NCBI RefSeq assembly: GCF_002799155.1
Contig: NZ_NERD01000002.1
Span: 2,418,001 to 2,482,000 of the forward strand
DNA from: Stenotrophomonas maltophilia
GTDB taxonomy: Bacteria; Pseudomonadota; Gammaproteobacteria; Xanthomonadales; Xanthomonadaceae
Length of the DNA: 64,000 nucleotides
Direction: 5' to 3'
The first letter of the stretch is position 1. Each line of letters opens with the position of its first letter. The notes under the pieces are model-generated. The model made no database searches. It was not told the origin of the DNA and worked only from the letters and a program-made list of their open reading frames with translations. A program made the translations under genes and the position numbers. This document shows, in pieces, positions 37,629-46,018 of the stretch.

Positions 37629-37763
37629 GCCCCTGAGTCAGGGGCTGCCGCGAAGCGGCGGGGGCTGGAGACTCGTGAAGCGGGGCCCATGATCTGCCGA
37701 AGCAGATCATGGGAGCGCCAGCGCGAATGCGATGGCGCGTACCCGGCCAGCGGCCGGCACTAC
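37629..37763 (-). repeat. Hairpin cluster and SMAG element after efp
   Basis: The 206-bp gap between efp and mtaD holds, in minus-strand order: GTAGTG-CCGGCC-GCT-GGCCGG (37763-37743, SMAG type); a 12-bp perfect stem with UUCG loop (37713-37686, GATCTGC core); GCCGC-TTC-GCGGC (37659-37647); and GCCCCTGA-C-TCAGGGGC (37645-37629 region). No T run follows, so these are not classical terminators. They probably define the 3' end of the efp message. Confidence 0.75.
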
Positions 37764-37789
37764 AGCAAGGTCGGCCTACGGCTGGAACC

Positions 37790-38356
37790 TTACTTGACGC
37801 GTGCGGAGTATTCGCCCGAACGGGTGTCGACGCGGATCACTTCGTCCTGGTTGACGAACAGCGGCACGCGGACCACGGCACCGGTTTCCAGGGTGGCAGG
37901 CTTGCCGCCGCCGCCCGAGGTGTCGCCACGGACGCCCGGATCGGTTTCGGTGATCTTCAGTTCAACGAAGTTCGGCGGCTGCACGAAGATCGGCTCACCG
38001 TTCCACAGGGTGACCACGCAGGACTCTTCGCCCTTCAGCCACTTCTCGGCGCCGCCCATGCCGGCCTTGGTGGCCTGGACCTGCTCGAAGGATTCCGGGT
38101 CCATGAAGTGCCAGTACTCGCCATCGCTGTACATGAAGTTCATGTCGGTATCGACGACGTCGGCTGCATCCAGCGAGTCGGTCGACTTCATGGTGACTTC
38201 CTGGGTACGGCCGTCCTTGATCAGGCGGTACTTCACGCGGGTGAAGGCCTGGCCCTTGCCCGGCTTGACGTATTCGGTGTCGATGATGACGGCCGGTTGG
38301 TTGTTGACCAGGATCTTCATCCCGTTCTTGACGTCGTTCATGCCGTAGCTGGCCAT
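37790..38356 (-). CDS. efp: Elongation factor P
   Basis: A 188-residue factor that helps ribosomes through polyproline stretches. The modified lysine is in [11 protein letters not shown] (K34-type). EpmB, encoded divergently, makes the beta-lysine used for its modification. The three beta-barrel domains are intact, ending in [16 protein letters not shown]. The ATG at 38356 has CAGGAG 9 nt upstream. Confidence 0.96.
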   Translation of the reverse strand: MASYGMNDVKNGMKILVNNQPAVIIDTEYVKPGKGQAFTRVKYRLIKDGRTQEVTMKSTDSLDAADVVDTDMNFMYSDGEYWHFMDPESFEQVQATKAGMGGAEKWLKGEESCVVTLWNGEPIFVQPPNFVELKITETDPGVRGDTSGGGGKPATLETGAVVRVPLFVNQDEVIRVDTRSGEYSARVK

Positions 38357-38375
38357 GCGTAAACTCCTGAGTGGC

Positions 38376-38396
38376 AAAAACGCCGCGGGTGCGGCG
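38376..38396 (-). promoter_or_regulatory. Hairpin with U tract in the efp leader
   Basis: On the minus strand CGCCGC-ACCC-GCGGCG is followed by TTTTTG, ending 20 nt before the efp start codon. A terminator-like element this close to the start, after the only plausible promoter region (CATTCTAA at about 38409-38402), suggests attenuation or a 5' stability hairpin. Confidence 0.5.
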
Positions 38397-38402
38397 AGCC
38401 GT

Positions 38403-38440
38403 TAGAATGGAAAGCCCACCGGATGCCGGTGGGCGACTGT
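38403..38440 (+). promoter_or_regulatory. epmB promoter -10 box and leader hairpin with U tract
   Basis: TAGAAT (38403-38408) is a good -10 box. It would place the transcript start at the base of a 9-bp perfect hairpin GCCCACCGG-ATG-CCGGTGGGC (38414-38434) followed by GACTGTTTTT. The epmB message would therefore begin with a terminator-like structure about 37 nt before its start codon, mirroring the efp side. Confidence 0.5.
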
Positions 38441-38476
38441 TTTTCTGCCCCCATGATAACCGCAGGCCCCCTCTCC

Positions 38477-39493
38477 ATGCAGCTTTCCGCCTTCCCCCGG
38501 CCCCAGTCGCCAGGCGCGCCCGCGCGCTGGCAGCAGCTCTGGCGCCAGGCGCTGCGCGACCCGCACGCCCTGCTGGCCCGGCTGCAGCTGGACCCGGCGG
38601 CGCTGGGCGTCTCGGAGGCGGCCATGGCCCAGTTCGCGCTGCGCGTACCCGAGGGCTTCGTGGCGCGCATGCGCGTGGGGGATGCGGCCGACCCGCTGCT
38701 GCGCCAGGTGCTGCCGATCGACGAGGAAATGCGCCCGGCGCCCGGGTTCAGCTTCGATGCGGTGGGCGATGGTGCCGCCAAGAAGGCCACCGGCGTCATC
38801 CAGAAGTACCGTGGACGCGCCCTGCTGGTCGCCACCGGCAGCTGCGCGATCAACTGCCGCTACTGCTTCCGCCGCCACTTCGACTATGGCGCGGAGAACG
38901 CCGCCAAGGGCGGCTGGCAGGAGGCCGTAGCCGCCATCGCGGCCGACCCGGATATCGACGAGGTGATCCTGTCCGGCGGCGACCCGCTGTCGCTGGCCAC
39001 GCACAAGCTGGCCGAGCTGACCGATGCGCTGCGCGCGATCCCGCACATCCGCCGCCTGCGCATCCATACGCGGCTGCCGATCGTGTTGCCGGAGCGCGTG
39101 GACGAGGAGCTGGTCTCCTGGCTGGGCAGCCTGCCGTGGCCGCTGGCGATCGTGGTCCATGCCAACCATGCCAATGAATTCGACGCCAGCGTGGACGCGG
39201 CAATGGCCCGCCTGCGCGGTACCGGCGCGCAGCTGCTGAACCAGGCGGTGTTGCTGCGCGGGGTCAACGACAGCGTGCAGGCCCTGCAGGACCTGAGCGA
39301 ACGCAGCTTCGCCGCCGGCGTACTGCCCTACTACCTGCACCAGCTGGACCGGGTCGAGGGCGTGGCACACTTCGAAGTGGACGACACACAGGCGAAGGCG
39401 CTGATCGCCGGCCTGACCGCGCGCCTGTCCGGTTACCTGATCCCCAAGCTGGTGCGCGAACTGCCCGGCGACCCGAGCAAGCGCCCGGTGTAA
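38477..39493 (+). CDS. epmB: EF-P beta-lysylation protein EpmB (lysine 2,3-aminomutase-like)
   Basis: A 338-residue radical SAM enzyme converting lysine to beta-lysine for EF-P. The FeS motif is CAINCRYCFRRHF near residue 118, followed by ILSGGDPLSLA near 168, HTRLPIVLP near 197 and PYYLHQLDRV near 285. It matches E. coli EpmB along its length. I chose the ATG at 38477 by alignment to that protein; an ATG at 38453 is possible but has no ribosome site. Divergent from efp. Confidence 0.92.
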   Translation: MQLSAFPRPQSPGAPARWQQLWRQALRDPHALLARLQLDPAALGVSEAAMAQFALRVPEGFVARMRVGDAADPLLRQVLPIDEEMRPAPGFSFDAVGDGAAKKATGVIQKYRGRALLVATGSCAINCRYCFRRHFDYGAENAAKGGWQEAVAAIAADPDIDEVILSGGDPLSLATHKLAELTDALRAIPHIRRLRIHTRLPIVLPERVDEELVSWLGSLPWPLAIVVHANHANEFDASVDAAMARLRGTGAQLLNQAVLLRGVNDSVQALQDLSERSFAAGVLPYYLHQLDRVEGVAHFEVDDTQAKALIAGLTARLSGYLIPKLVRELPGDPSKRPV

Positions 39494-39564
39494 CAGAAAA
39501 GGGGACGGAGGGAATTAAGTCGCAAATGCATTTGCGACTTAATTCCCTCCGTCCCCTTTTCTGT
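39493..39564. repeat. Perfect 72-bp palindrome between convergent genes
   Basis: Two 36-bp arms with no spacer, centred on ATG|CAT at 39528/39529; every base pairs. The left arm begins ACAGAAAAGGGGACGGAGGG. The palindrome starts at the last base of the epmB stop codon and ends at the first base of the GGDEF-EAL stop codon on the other strand, so it is the whole intergenic space. I believe related GGGGACGGAGGG palindromes occur elsewhere in xanthomonads, but that is from memory and unchecked. Confidence 0.95.
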
Positions 39565-41690
39565 CAGACGCCCGATTCGATCATCCGCACCACTTCGGTG
39601 GCGGTGACCGGATGGCTCAGCCAGTAGCCCTGGCCGAGGTCGCAACCACGCTGGGCCAGCAGCTCGAACTGCGCCTGCTGCTCGATGCCTTCGGCCACCA
39701 CGGTAATGCCCAACGCGTGTGCCATGGCGATGATCGCCGTGGTCAGGGCGAGGTCGTCGGGATCGCGCTGCATGTCGGCCACGAAGCTCTTGTCGATCTT
39801 GACGCCATCCACCGGTACCTGGCGCAGATGGCTGAGACCGGAGAAGCCGGTACCGAAATCGTCCAGCCAGACCTTCACGCCGGTGCGGTGCAGCTTGTCC
39901 AGCAGCTGCGCGGCAACCATTTCGTCGCCGATCACCGCGGTTTCGGTCAGCTCCAGGTGCAGGCGCGAGGCCGGCAGGCCGGATTCGTGCAGGCACTGCG
40001 CAACCAGCGCCGGCAGTTCACCACCGCGCAGCTGCCGCGGCGATACGTTCACCGACACGAACAGATCATCGCCACCGGCCCCGCGTGGCCACTGCGAGGC
40101 TTCCATGCAGGCCGCACGCAGCACCTTCGGGCCAATGATCTCGATCAGCCCACTCTGCTCGGCCACTTCGATGAACACCGACGGCGGAATCGTGCCCAGG
40201 GTCGGATGCTGCCAGCGCAACAGCACTTCGACACCGATCATGCGGCGATCACGCATGCGGAAGATCGGCTGGTAGGCCAGGCGCAGCTCGCCGCGCTCCC
40301 AGGCCCCGCGCAACTCCTGCTCCATGTGCACGCGGCGCTCGACCGCATGGTCCATCGCCCGGCTGTAGTAGCGATAGCAGTTCTTGCCGGCCATCTTCGC
40401 CTGGTACATGGCGATGTCGCCGTTCTTCAGCAGCGTGGTCGCATCGGCGGCATCGTCGGGGAACAGGGTGACGCCGATCGAGGTGCCCAGGAACAGCTCG
40501 CGGCCCTGTACCACCAGGGGTTTGCCCAGTTCGCGCACCAGCACCTCGGCCAGCAGCCGCGCATTCGCGGCCACGTCGCCATCACCGACCAGGATCACGA
40601 ACTCGTCGCCGCCGAAGCGGGCCAACAGTGCCTCATCGCCCCCCGCTTCGGCAACGGCGCGCCCGATGCGCTGCGCGAACTGCAACAGCGCCTCGTCACC
40701 TGCCTCATGCCCGAGGGTGTCGTTGACGCGCTTGAAGTCGTCGATATCGGCGAACAGCAGGCCCAGCCGATGGTTGGATGCGCGCGCCGCCATCAGGCGA
40801 TGGTCCAGCGCTTCCCGGAACGCCAACCGATTGGTCAACCCGGTCAGCGCATCGGTATACGCCATGCGCCGTACCTCGCGGTCATGGCGGGCGATGGCAT
40901 CGCGCATCCGGGCAAAACCGCGCACCAGCTCGCCGACCTCGTCGTCGCGGGTATTCTCGGCCAGGGGCGCCTGGTAGTCTCCCGCTTCGATGCGGCGCGC
41001 CGCAGCGGCCAGGTCCCGGATCGGCGCAACCAAGGTGCGCTGGACGTACAGGATCACCACCACGCCGATCACCACCAGCAGGCCCAGCATCAGCAGCAAC
41101 CAGCCCAGGTGGCGGCTGCCGACCTGCTGCAGGCGTTCGCCGAGCGTGGCATTGGCTGCCTGTTCGCGCTGCTGCACCTCATCCAGGGCCATGCCGACGC
41201 GGACGCCGCCGATGCGCTGGTTGCCGACCATGATCGGCATGGTGTTGTCGAGCACCTTGGGCGATTCCTGCACCACCAGCGCCTGCGCCGCTGCGGCCTT
41301 GGGCGCCAGCGGGTCGGCCATCGGCTGGCCGAATCCGGACACCTCGATCGAGCCGTCATGCACCAGCCGGCCACGTTCGTCGAACACCAGCACATAGCGC
41401 ACGACCGGCTGCCGTGCGGTGCTGCGCACCAGCGCACCAACCTGGTCCAGGTCGCGGTAGTACAACGGGTTGGCCAGCGCATCGGACAGCTCCCGCGCCA
41501 TTGCCTCGCCGCGGCTGCGCACACTGCGGTCGAACAGTTCATGGATGACGCCGCCACTGAGGTTGCGCACCTCACCCTGCATTGCCGCCTGACGCCCCAG
41601 CAACACCGCCAGGATCGCCACCACCACGACCATCGCCCCGCCCATCGCGAGCAGGAACCGGGCCTGCATTCCCGAGCCGAGCCACTTCAT
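39564..41690 (-). CDS. Membrane GGDEF-EAL cyclic-di-GMP enzyme
   Basis: A 708-residue protein: a membrane helix (about 10-32), a periplasmic sensor (about 35-195), a second helix (about 197-218), HAMP (about 218-275), GGDEF (about 280-440) and EAL (about 455-705). The cyclase motif RFGGDEF is intact; the RxxD inhibitory site is missing (GDEA there). The phosphodiesterase motif is EVL instead of EAL but keeps the Glu. NVSPRQL, LELTET, DDFGTGFSGL, the Lys of KIDKSF and AEGIE are present, so the phosphodiesterase is probably active. It overlaps the upstream binding-protein gene (ATGA). Confidence 0.92.
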   Translation of the reverse strand: MKWLGSGMQARFLLAMGGAMVVVVAILAVLLGRQAAMQGEVRNLSGGVIHELFDRSVRSRGEAMARELSDALANPLYYRDLDQVGALVRSTARQPVVRYVLVFDERGRLVHDGSIEVSGFGQPMADPLAPKAAAAQALVVQESPKVLDNTMPIMVGNQRIGGVRVGMALDEVQQREQAANATLGERLQQVGSRHLGWLLLMLGLLVVIGVVVILYVQRTLVAPIRDLAAAARRIEAGDYQAPLAENTRDDEVGELVRGFARMRDAIARHDREVRRMAYTDALTGLTNRLAFREALDHRLMAARASNHRLGLLFADIDDFKRVNDTLGHEAGDEALLQFAQRIGRAVAEAGGDEALLARFGGDEFVILVGDGDVAANARLLAEVLVRELGKPLVVQGRELFLGTSIGVTLFPDDAADATTLLKNGDIAMYQAKMAGKNCYRYYSRAMDHAVERRVHMEQELRGAWERGELRLAYQPIFRMRDRRMIGVEVLLRWQHPTLGTIPPSVFIEVAEQSGLIEIIGPKVLRAACMEASQWPRGAGGDDLFVSVNVSPRQLRGGELPALVAQCLHESGLPASRLHLELTETAVIGDEMVAAQLLDKLHRTGVKVWLDDFGTGFSGLSHLRQVPVDGVKIDKSFVADMQRDPDDLALTTAIIAMAHALGITVVAEGIEQQAQFELLAQRGCDLGQGYWLSHPVTATEVVRMIESGV

Positions 41691-42619
41691 TCCACTTCCA
41701 TCCGCACGCGCGTCAATCCTTGTTTCAATTCATCCAGCCGCTGCTGCGCATGCGCATCGACGCGGTGGAAACCGGAAGTGCCGAAAAACCGATGCAACGC
41801 CCCCTGTGCCTGCGGGTCGCTGGCTGCCTGCAGCAGCACTTGCTGCAGGCGATCGCGCACCCGTGGGTCAAGGTCGGCGCGGACCATCTCCACCGCACGC
41901 GGGTAGGGTTCGGTGCGCAACAGCTCGCGGAAATCGCGCCGGAACGCTGCCGGCATCCGTCGTTCGTCGTTCCAGTCCACGCTGCTCACCGCCCCCACCT
42001 CGACCAGGCCCTTGTGCACGAACGTAGCGATGTTCAACTCGCTGCGCGCGAACACATACCCCACGCTGTCCCGGCCCGGCACGTCCCACACGCCGGCCAG
42101 GATCTGCGGCGCCAACCCCTCCTGCAGCAACGTCATCACAGGCACCAGGTAGGCACTGGTCGACGCCGTGTTCTGCAGCGCCAGGCGGTGCCCACGCAGA
42201 TCCTGCACGCGCTGGATCGAACTGTCGCTGCGCACGAAGAACACCGTCTGGTACTCGCGCACGCCATTGCGCTCGGTCAGCAGCAGCGGCCGTGCGCCAC
42301 TGCGCTGGCCCAGTGCCACCGCCGTGCCCGACGTTTCCGTGACCCAGTCGACCCGCCCCCGCCGCAGATAGCTGGCCATCTGCTGTGGATCGCGTGCCAT
42401 CAGGATCCGTCCCTCCTTGATGCCGACGTCGTGCATGCGTGCCACCACATAGTCCAGCAACGGCTGCAGCTGTTCGTAATGGGCCTTGGGATCATCGCTG
42501 ATCCGGCCCAGCACCAGCACCGGGTCCGGTGCTGCATGCACCGTCCCGGCCAGCAGGATCATGACCAGGCTCAGCAGTCCCCTCTGCACTGCCCTTCGCA
42601 GACCCGACACAGGCTTCAT
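41687..42619 (-). CDS. PhnD-like periplasmic binding protein, partner of GGDEF-EAL
   Basis: A 310-residue secreted solute-binding protein. The signal peptide ends near VHA-AP. The fold is that of phosphate/phosphonate-binding proteins (PF12974-like), with LQPLLDYVVARM near residue 48, RGRVDWVTETSGTAVAL near 85 and LRGHRLALQNTASTSAYLVP near 140. No transporter permease or ATPase is nearby. Instead it overlaps the GGDEF-EAL gene by 4 bp, so it probably reports a ligand to that enzyme's periplasmic domain, as NspS does for MbaA in Vibrio. Confidence 0.87.
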   Translation of the reverse strand: MKPVSGLRRAVQRGLLSLVMILLAGTVHAAPDPVLVLGRISDDPKAHYEQLQPLLDYVVARMHDVGIKEGRILMARDPQQMASYLRRGRVDWVTETSGTAVALGQRSGARPLLLTERNGVREYQTVFFVRSDSSIQRVQDLRGHRLALQNTASTSAYLVPVMTLLQEGLAPQILAGVWDVPGRDSVGYVFARSELNIATFVHKGLVEVGAVSSVDWNDERRMPAAFRRDFRELLRTEPYPRAVEMVRADLDPRVRDRLQQVLLQAASDPQAQGALHRFFGTSGFHRVDAHAQQRLDELKQGLTRVRMEVE

Positions 42620-42665
42620 CCCCCCTGGGTATCGAGACAGACTACCCGAAATAATGAGAACGTCG

Positions 42666-43436
42666 TCAGCTGTTCTTGTTGCCCGCCTGTGCCAGTCGCG
42701 CCATGCGCTGGGTGTCGGCAAGGATGCCGCGCAGCAGGCGCACTTCCTGCTCGCTCGGCTCGCTGCGCAGGAACAGGCGGCGCAGCTTGCGCATCGCCGA
42801 TTCCGGCGCGCGGCCCTTGTGGAAATCGATCTCGTCCAACGTGTCGCCGAGCTGGGCGAAGAAGCTCTCCATCTGCTCGTGGCTGGCCGCCTGTTCGCGG
42901 AAACCCGGTTCGGCGCCGGCAGCCGGCTGCGTGCCCAGAAGCTGCATGCGCGTTTCATAGGCCAGCACCTGCACCGCGGCAGCCAGGTTGAGCGAGCTGA
43001 ACTCCGGGTCGGACGGGATATGCACCGCCGCGTGGCAGAGCTGCAGTTCCTCGTTGGTCAGGCCGGTGCGCTCACGGCCGAACACCAGCGCCACCTCGGC
43101 CCCTTCGCCGGCCTTGGCCACTGCACGGGCGGCGGCATCGGCCGGCAGGTACTCCTCCAGCTGGACGCGGCGGGCACGGGCGGTGCAGCCCAGCACCAGG
43201 CGGCAATCGGCCACGGCCTCGGCCAGGGTGGCCACCACCGGGGCGTCCCCCAGCACGTCTTCGGCGCCGGCCGAGCGGCGGAAAGCCTCCTCGTCCAGCG
43301 GTTTCTCGGGGGCGACCAGCACCAGGCGGGCCAGGCCCATGGTCTTCAGGGCGCGGGCGGCGGCCCCCATGTTGCCGGGGTGTTGGGTACCGACCAGAAC
43401 GAATCGGAGGCGGGTGGCGGCGGGAAACTGGGACAT
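42666..43436 (-). CDS. trmJ: tRNA (cytidine/uridine-2'-O-)-methyltransferase TrmJ
   Basis: A 256-residue SPOUT methyltransferase modifying position 32 of certain tRNAs. It has QHPGNMGAAARALKTMG near residues 18-34, LVFGRERTGLTNEEL near 118 and the knot sequence PSDPEFSSLNLAAAVQV near 142. A C-terminal extension resembles E. coli TrmJ. The start is the ATG at 43436; the longer open frame is antisense to suhB. Divergent from suhB, a common pairing. Confidence 0.93.
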   Translation of the reverse strand: MSQFPAATRLRFVLVGTQHPGNMGAAARALKTMGLARLVLVAPEKPLDEEAFRRSAGAEDVLGDAPVVATLAEAVADCRLVLGCTARARRVQLEEYLPADAAARAVAKAGEGAEVALVFGRERTGLTNEELQLCHAAVHIPSDPEFSSLNLAAAVQVLAYETRMQLLGTQPAAGAEPGFREQAASHEQMESFFAQLGDTLDEIDFHKGRAPESAMRKLRRLFLRSEPSEQEVRLLRGILADTQRMARLAQAGNKNS

Positions 43437-43556
43437 GAACAGGGAAAAGGTCGAGCTGGACGATGACCAATGGTAAACTGTGCGGCCGGCCACTGCGCCG
43501 GACCCGCTCTTTTCCCCCGCCAGTCCTTCTCTTCTGCCTTTCCGGGAGCCCACGCC

Positions 43557-44384
43557 ATGCAGAAACCCGCCGTAACCGTCATGGTCAAGGCCGCCCGCCT
43601 CGCCGGCAACGTCCTGTTGCGCAACATCAACAAGCTCGAGGCACTGAACGTGGTGCAGAAGGGCCGGATGGACTACGCCAGCGAAGTGGATGCGGACGCG
43701 GAAAAGGTCATCGTCAAGGAACTCAAGCGCGCTTACCCGGACTACGGCATCTTCGGCGAAGAAGGCGGCGTGCAGGGCGAGCGTCGCCAGATGTGGGTCA
43801 TCGACCCGCTGGACGGCACCAGCAACTACCTGCGCGGCGTGCCGCACTACTGCGTGTCGATCGCCCTGGTCGAGAACGGCGAGCCGACCGATGCGGTCAT
43901 CTTCGACCCGCTGCGCAATGAACTGTTCACCGCCAGCCGTGGTGCCGGCGCCGTGCTGAACGACCGCCGCATCCGCGTGGCCGACCGCAAGGATCTGGAA
44001 GGCACCATGATCCACACCGGCTTCGCCCCGCGCGAGCGCAGCCGCGCCAGCGCCCAGCTGAAGGCGGTCGACGCCCTGCTGGTGCACGGCGAGGACATCC
44101 GCCGCACCGGCTCGGCCGCGCTGGACCTGGCCTACGTGGCCTGCGGACGCGCCGATGCCTACTTCGAAGCCGGCGTGAAGGCATGGGACATCGCTGCCGG
44201 CCTGCTGCTGGTCCGCGAGGCCGGTGGCAAGGTCTGCGACTTCAAGGGCGCAACCCTGGGCCGCATGGACAACCGTGGCCCGGAGACCCACCAGATCGTG
44301 GCCGGCAACCTGAAGGTGGCCGAGTCGCTGCAGAAGGTGCTGGTCAACACCGGCTACGCCGCCGAGTTCGACGCGAAGTTCTGA
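43557..44384 (+). CDS. suhB: Inositol-1-monophosphatase family protein SuhB
   Basis: A 275-residue lithium-sensitive phosphatase with FGEEGG near residue 65, [15 protein letters not shown] near 80 and [16 protein letters not shown] near 205, all metal-site motifs. In E. coli SuhB also binds the rRNA antitermination complex. The start ATG at 43557 was chosen by homology. TAAACT at about 43473-43478 may be the -10 box. A terminator and then a long repeat follow. Confidence 0.94.
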   Translation: MQKPAVTVMVKAARLAGNVLLRNINKLEALNVVQKGRMDYASEVDADAEKVIVKELKRAYPDYGIFGEEGGVQGERRQMWVIDPLDGTSNYLRGVPHYCVSIALVENGEPTDAVIFDPLRNELFTASRGAGAVLNDRRIRVADRKDLEGTMIHTGFAPRERSRASAQLKAVDALLVHGEDIRRTGSAALDLAYVACGRADAYFEAGVKAWDIAAGLLLVREAGGKVCDFKGATLGRMDNRGPETHQIVAGNLKVAESLQKVLVNTGYAAEFDAKF

Positions 44385-44410
44385 GATTCCGTGTAAAGCG
44401 GTTGATGGAG

Positions 44411-44434
44411 ACGGCACCTGCGAGGGTGCCGTTT
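44411..44434 (+). terminator. Terminator after suhB
   Basis: ACGGCACC (44411-44418), loop TGCGAG, wait-free stem partner GGTGCCGT ending near 44432, then TTTCG. An 8-bp stem 27 bp after the suhB stop. Confidence 0.85.
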
Positions 44435-44436
44435 TC

Positions 44437-44677
44437 GTTTGCGCGCACGGAGATTCGTTTCCGCGACTGCGGAGGGGTGTCACTTTCTTTGCGCGCAAAG
44501 AAAGTAACCAAAGAAACGCTCCGCCAGCCGCGAGCCGGCGTGCTGCGCACGCCGGTGCCCTGTGCTTCTCGGCGAATCAGGGGACGGCGCCGAACTCGCT
44601 GCGCTCAAACACCGGCGCCTCTTCGCCCCTGATTCCCCTGCGATGCTCGGCTCGCTCAAGGCGGACTGGAAGGTCAA
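44437..44677 (+). repeat. Long 3'-end repeat, copy following suhB
   Basis: About 240 bp. It opens GTTTGCGCGC, then CGTTTCCGCGACTGCGGAGG, then GTCACTTTCTTTGC with a hairpin to GCAAAGAAAG, then TAACCAAAGAAACGC, a GC-rich hairpin (GCGTGCTGCGCACGC), a longer stem region and finally CTCGGCTCGCTCAAGGCGGAC. It is oriented with suhB. It matches, in reverse, the copy at 44735-45001. No gene is present; apparent frames here are repeat translations. The spacer 44678-44734 holds a worn SMAG-like palindrome near 44694-44712. Confidence 0.88.
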
Positions 44678-44734
44678 GATCAACGGCAACGGCATCCACG
44701 CGTGGCATGGATCAACCGGATGCGGCTGTGGCAT

Positions 44735-45001
44735 TTGACCTTGGGTCCGCCTTGAGCGAGCCGAGCACCGCAGGTCCGGCGAGGGCGAAGAGGTGCGGGT
44801 GTCTGAGCGCAGCGAGTTCCCGCACCGTCCCTCGACGGACCGAGGAGCGCAGGGGACCGATGCGCAGCATCGGCTCGCGCCCCGGCGGCGTGTTTCTTTG
44901 GTTACTTTCTTTGCACGAGCAAAGAAAGTGACACCTCCGCAGTCGCGGAAACGACTCTCGCCAGATCGTATCCGGCATCACCAATGCATCGGCGCGCAAA
45001 C
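44735..45001 (-). repeat. Long 3'-end repeat, copy following htpX
   Basis: The diverged reverse-complement partner of the copy at 44437-44677, oriented with htpX on the minus strand. It includes the CTTTCTTTGC/GCAAAGAAAG hairpin near 44907-44932 and the same outer edge GTTTGCGCGC (45001-44992). Between outer edge and hairpin it carries about 40 bp absent from the other copy. Together the two arms make an inverted repeat of about 565 bp that fills the space between convergent suhB and htpX. Confidence 0.88.
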
Positions 45002-45029
45002 AAAAACGCCCGGCGCGAGGCCAGGCGTT
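45002..45029 (-). terminator. Terminator after htpX
   Basis: On the minus strand AACGCCTGGCC, loop, GGCCGGGCGTT-type stem (45029-45005, one mismatch), followed by TTTTTG. It lies 31 bp after the htpX stop. Confidence 0.82.
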
Positions 45030-45059
45030 CCTGCACTACCGTGGAAGTACGGAAGAAGC

Positions 45060-45926
45060 TTACGCCACCGTCGACGCCCGCAGCGCGGCGATGCGCTCTT
45101 CCAGCGGCGGGTGGCTCATGAACAGCTTCTTCGCCGTCGAACCGGAAATGCCGAAGGCGGCGATCTGGGTCGGCAGCGTGCTCTGGCCGTGGTTGAGCTG
45201 CAAGCGCTCCAGCGCGGCGATCATCTTCTGGCGGCCGGCCAGCGAGGCGCCCCCCGCATCGGCGCGGAACTCGCGGTGGCGCGAGAACCACATCGAGATC
45301 ATCGTGGCGAACAGGCCGAACACCATCTCCAGCACGAACACGATGATGTAGTAGGCGAAGCCGCGACCGCCGCCTTCGCGGTTGCCCGACAGTGCGCTGT
45401 CGATGACGCCGCCGACCACGCGTGCCAGCACGATGACGAAGGTGTTCAGCACACCCTGCAGCAGTGCCATGGTGATCATGTCACCGTTGGCGACGTGGGC
45501 GATCTCGTGGCCCAGCACCGCTTCGGCCTCGTCTTCGCTCATGTTGTGCAGCAGGCCGGTGGACACCGCCACCAGCGCGTTGTTGCGGTTGGCGCCAGTG
45601 GCGAAGGCATTGATCTCCGGGCCGTCATAGACCGCCACCTCAGGCATGCCGATGCCGGCCGCCTTGGCCTGGCGCTCGACGGTGGCCAGCAACCAGCGCT
45701 CGGTCTGGTTGCGCGGCTCGGTGATCACCACCGCACCGGTGGAACGCTTGGCCATCCACTTGGACAGCAGCAGTGAGATGAAGGATCCACCGAAGCCGAA
45801 GATCGCGGCCATGACCAACAGGCCGCTCATCTGGCTCGGATTGACCCCCAGCAGCGACATCACGATGCTGGCGAGGATCAGGACCGCGAAGTTGGTCGCC
45901 AGGAACAGGGCAATGCGGGTAAACAT
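45060..45926 (-). CDS. htpX: Membrane zinc protease HtpX
   Basis: A 288-residue M48 metalloprotease for quality control of inner-membrane proteins. Two N-terminal membrane helices, the zinc site [12 protein letters not shown] near residues 138-149, two more helices, and the third ligand Glu in [14 protein letters not shown] near 222. The start at 45926 (MFTRIALF) fits E. coli HtpX (293 aa). Divergent from gluQ. Confidence 0.95.
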   Translation of the reverse strand: MFTRIALFLATNFAVLILASIVMSLLGVNPSQMSGLLVMAAIFGFGGSFISLLLSKWMAKRSTGAVVITEPRNQTERWLLATVERQAKAAGIGMPEVAVYDGPEINAFATGANRNNALVAVSTGLLHNMSEDEAEAVLGHEIAHVANGDMITMALLQGVLNTFVIVLARVVGGVIDSALSGNREGGGRGFAYYIIVFVLEMVFGLFATMISMWFSRHREFRADAGGASLAGRQKMIAALERLQLNHGQSTLPTQIAAFGISGSTAKKLFMSHPPLEERIAALRASTVA

Positions 45927-46018
45927 GGGAAAATCCGGCTCGGAAGGGGTCGATACCGTCAATTTGCGGTGTGGTCAGCTTGAATTCAAGCGCCAACCTG
46001 ACCGACGATTCAGCCAGC

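Noticed and set aside
44480..44999. Several small ORFs (VTKETLR, SLSLRAKK and similar) between suhB and htpX
   Set aside because: They are translations of the inverted long repeat, with no ribosome sites and the same peptide fragments in different frames at each copy.
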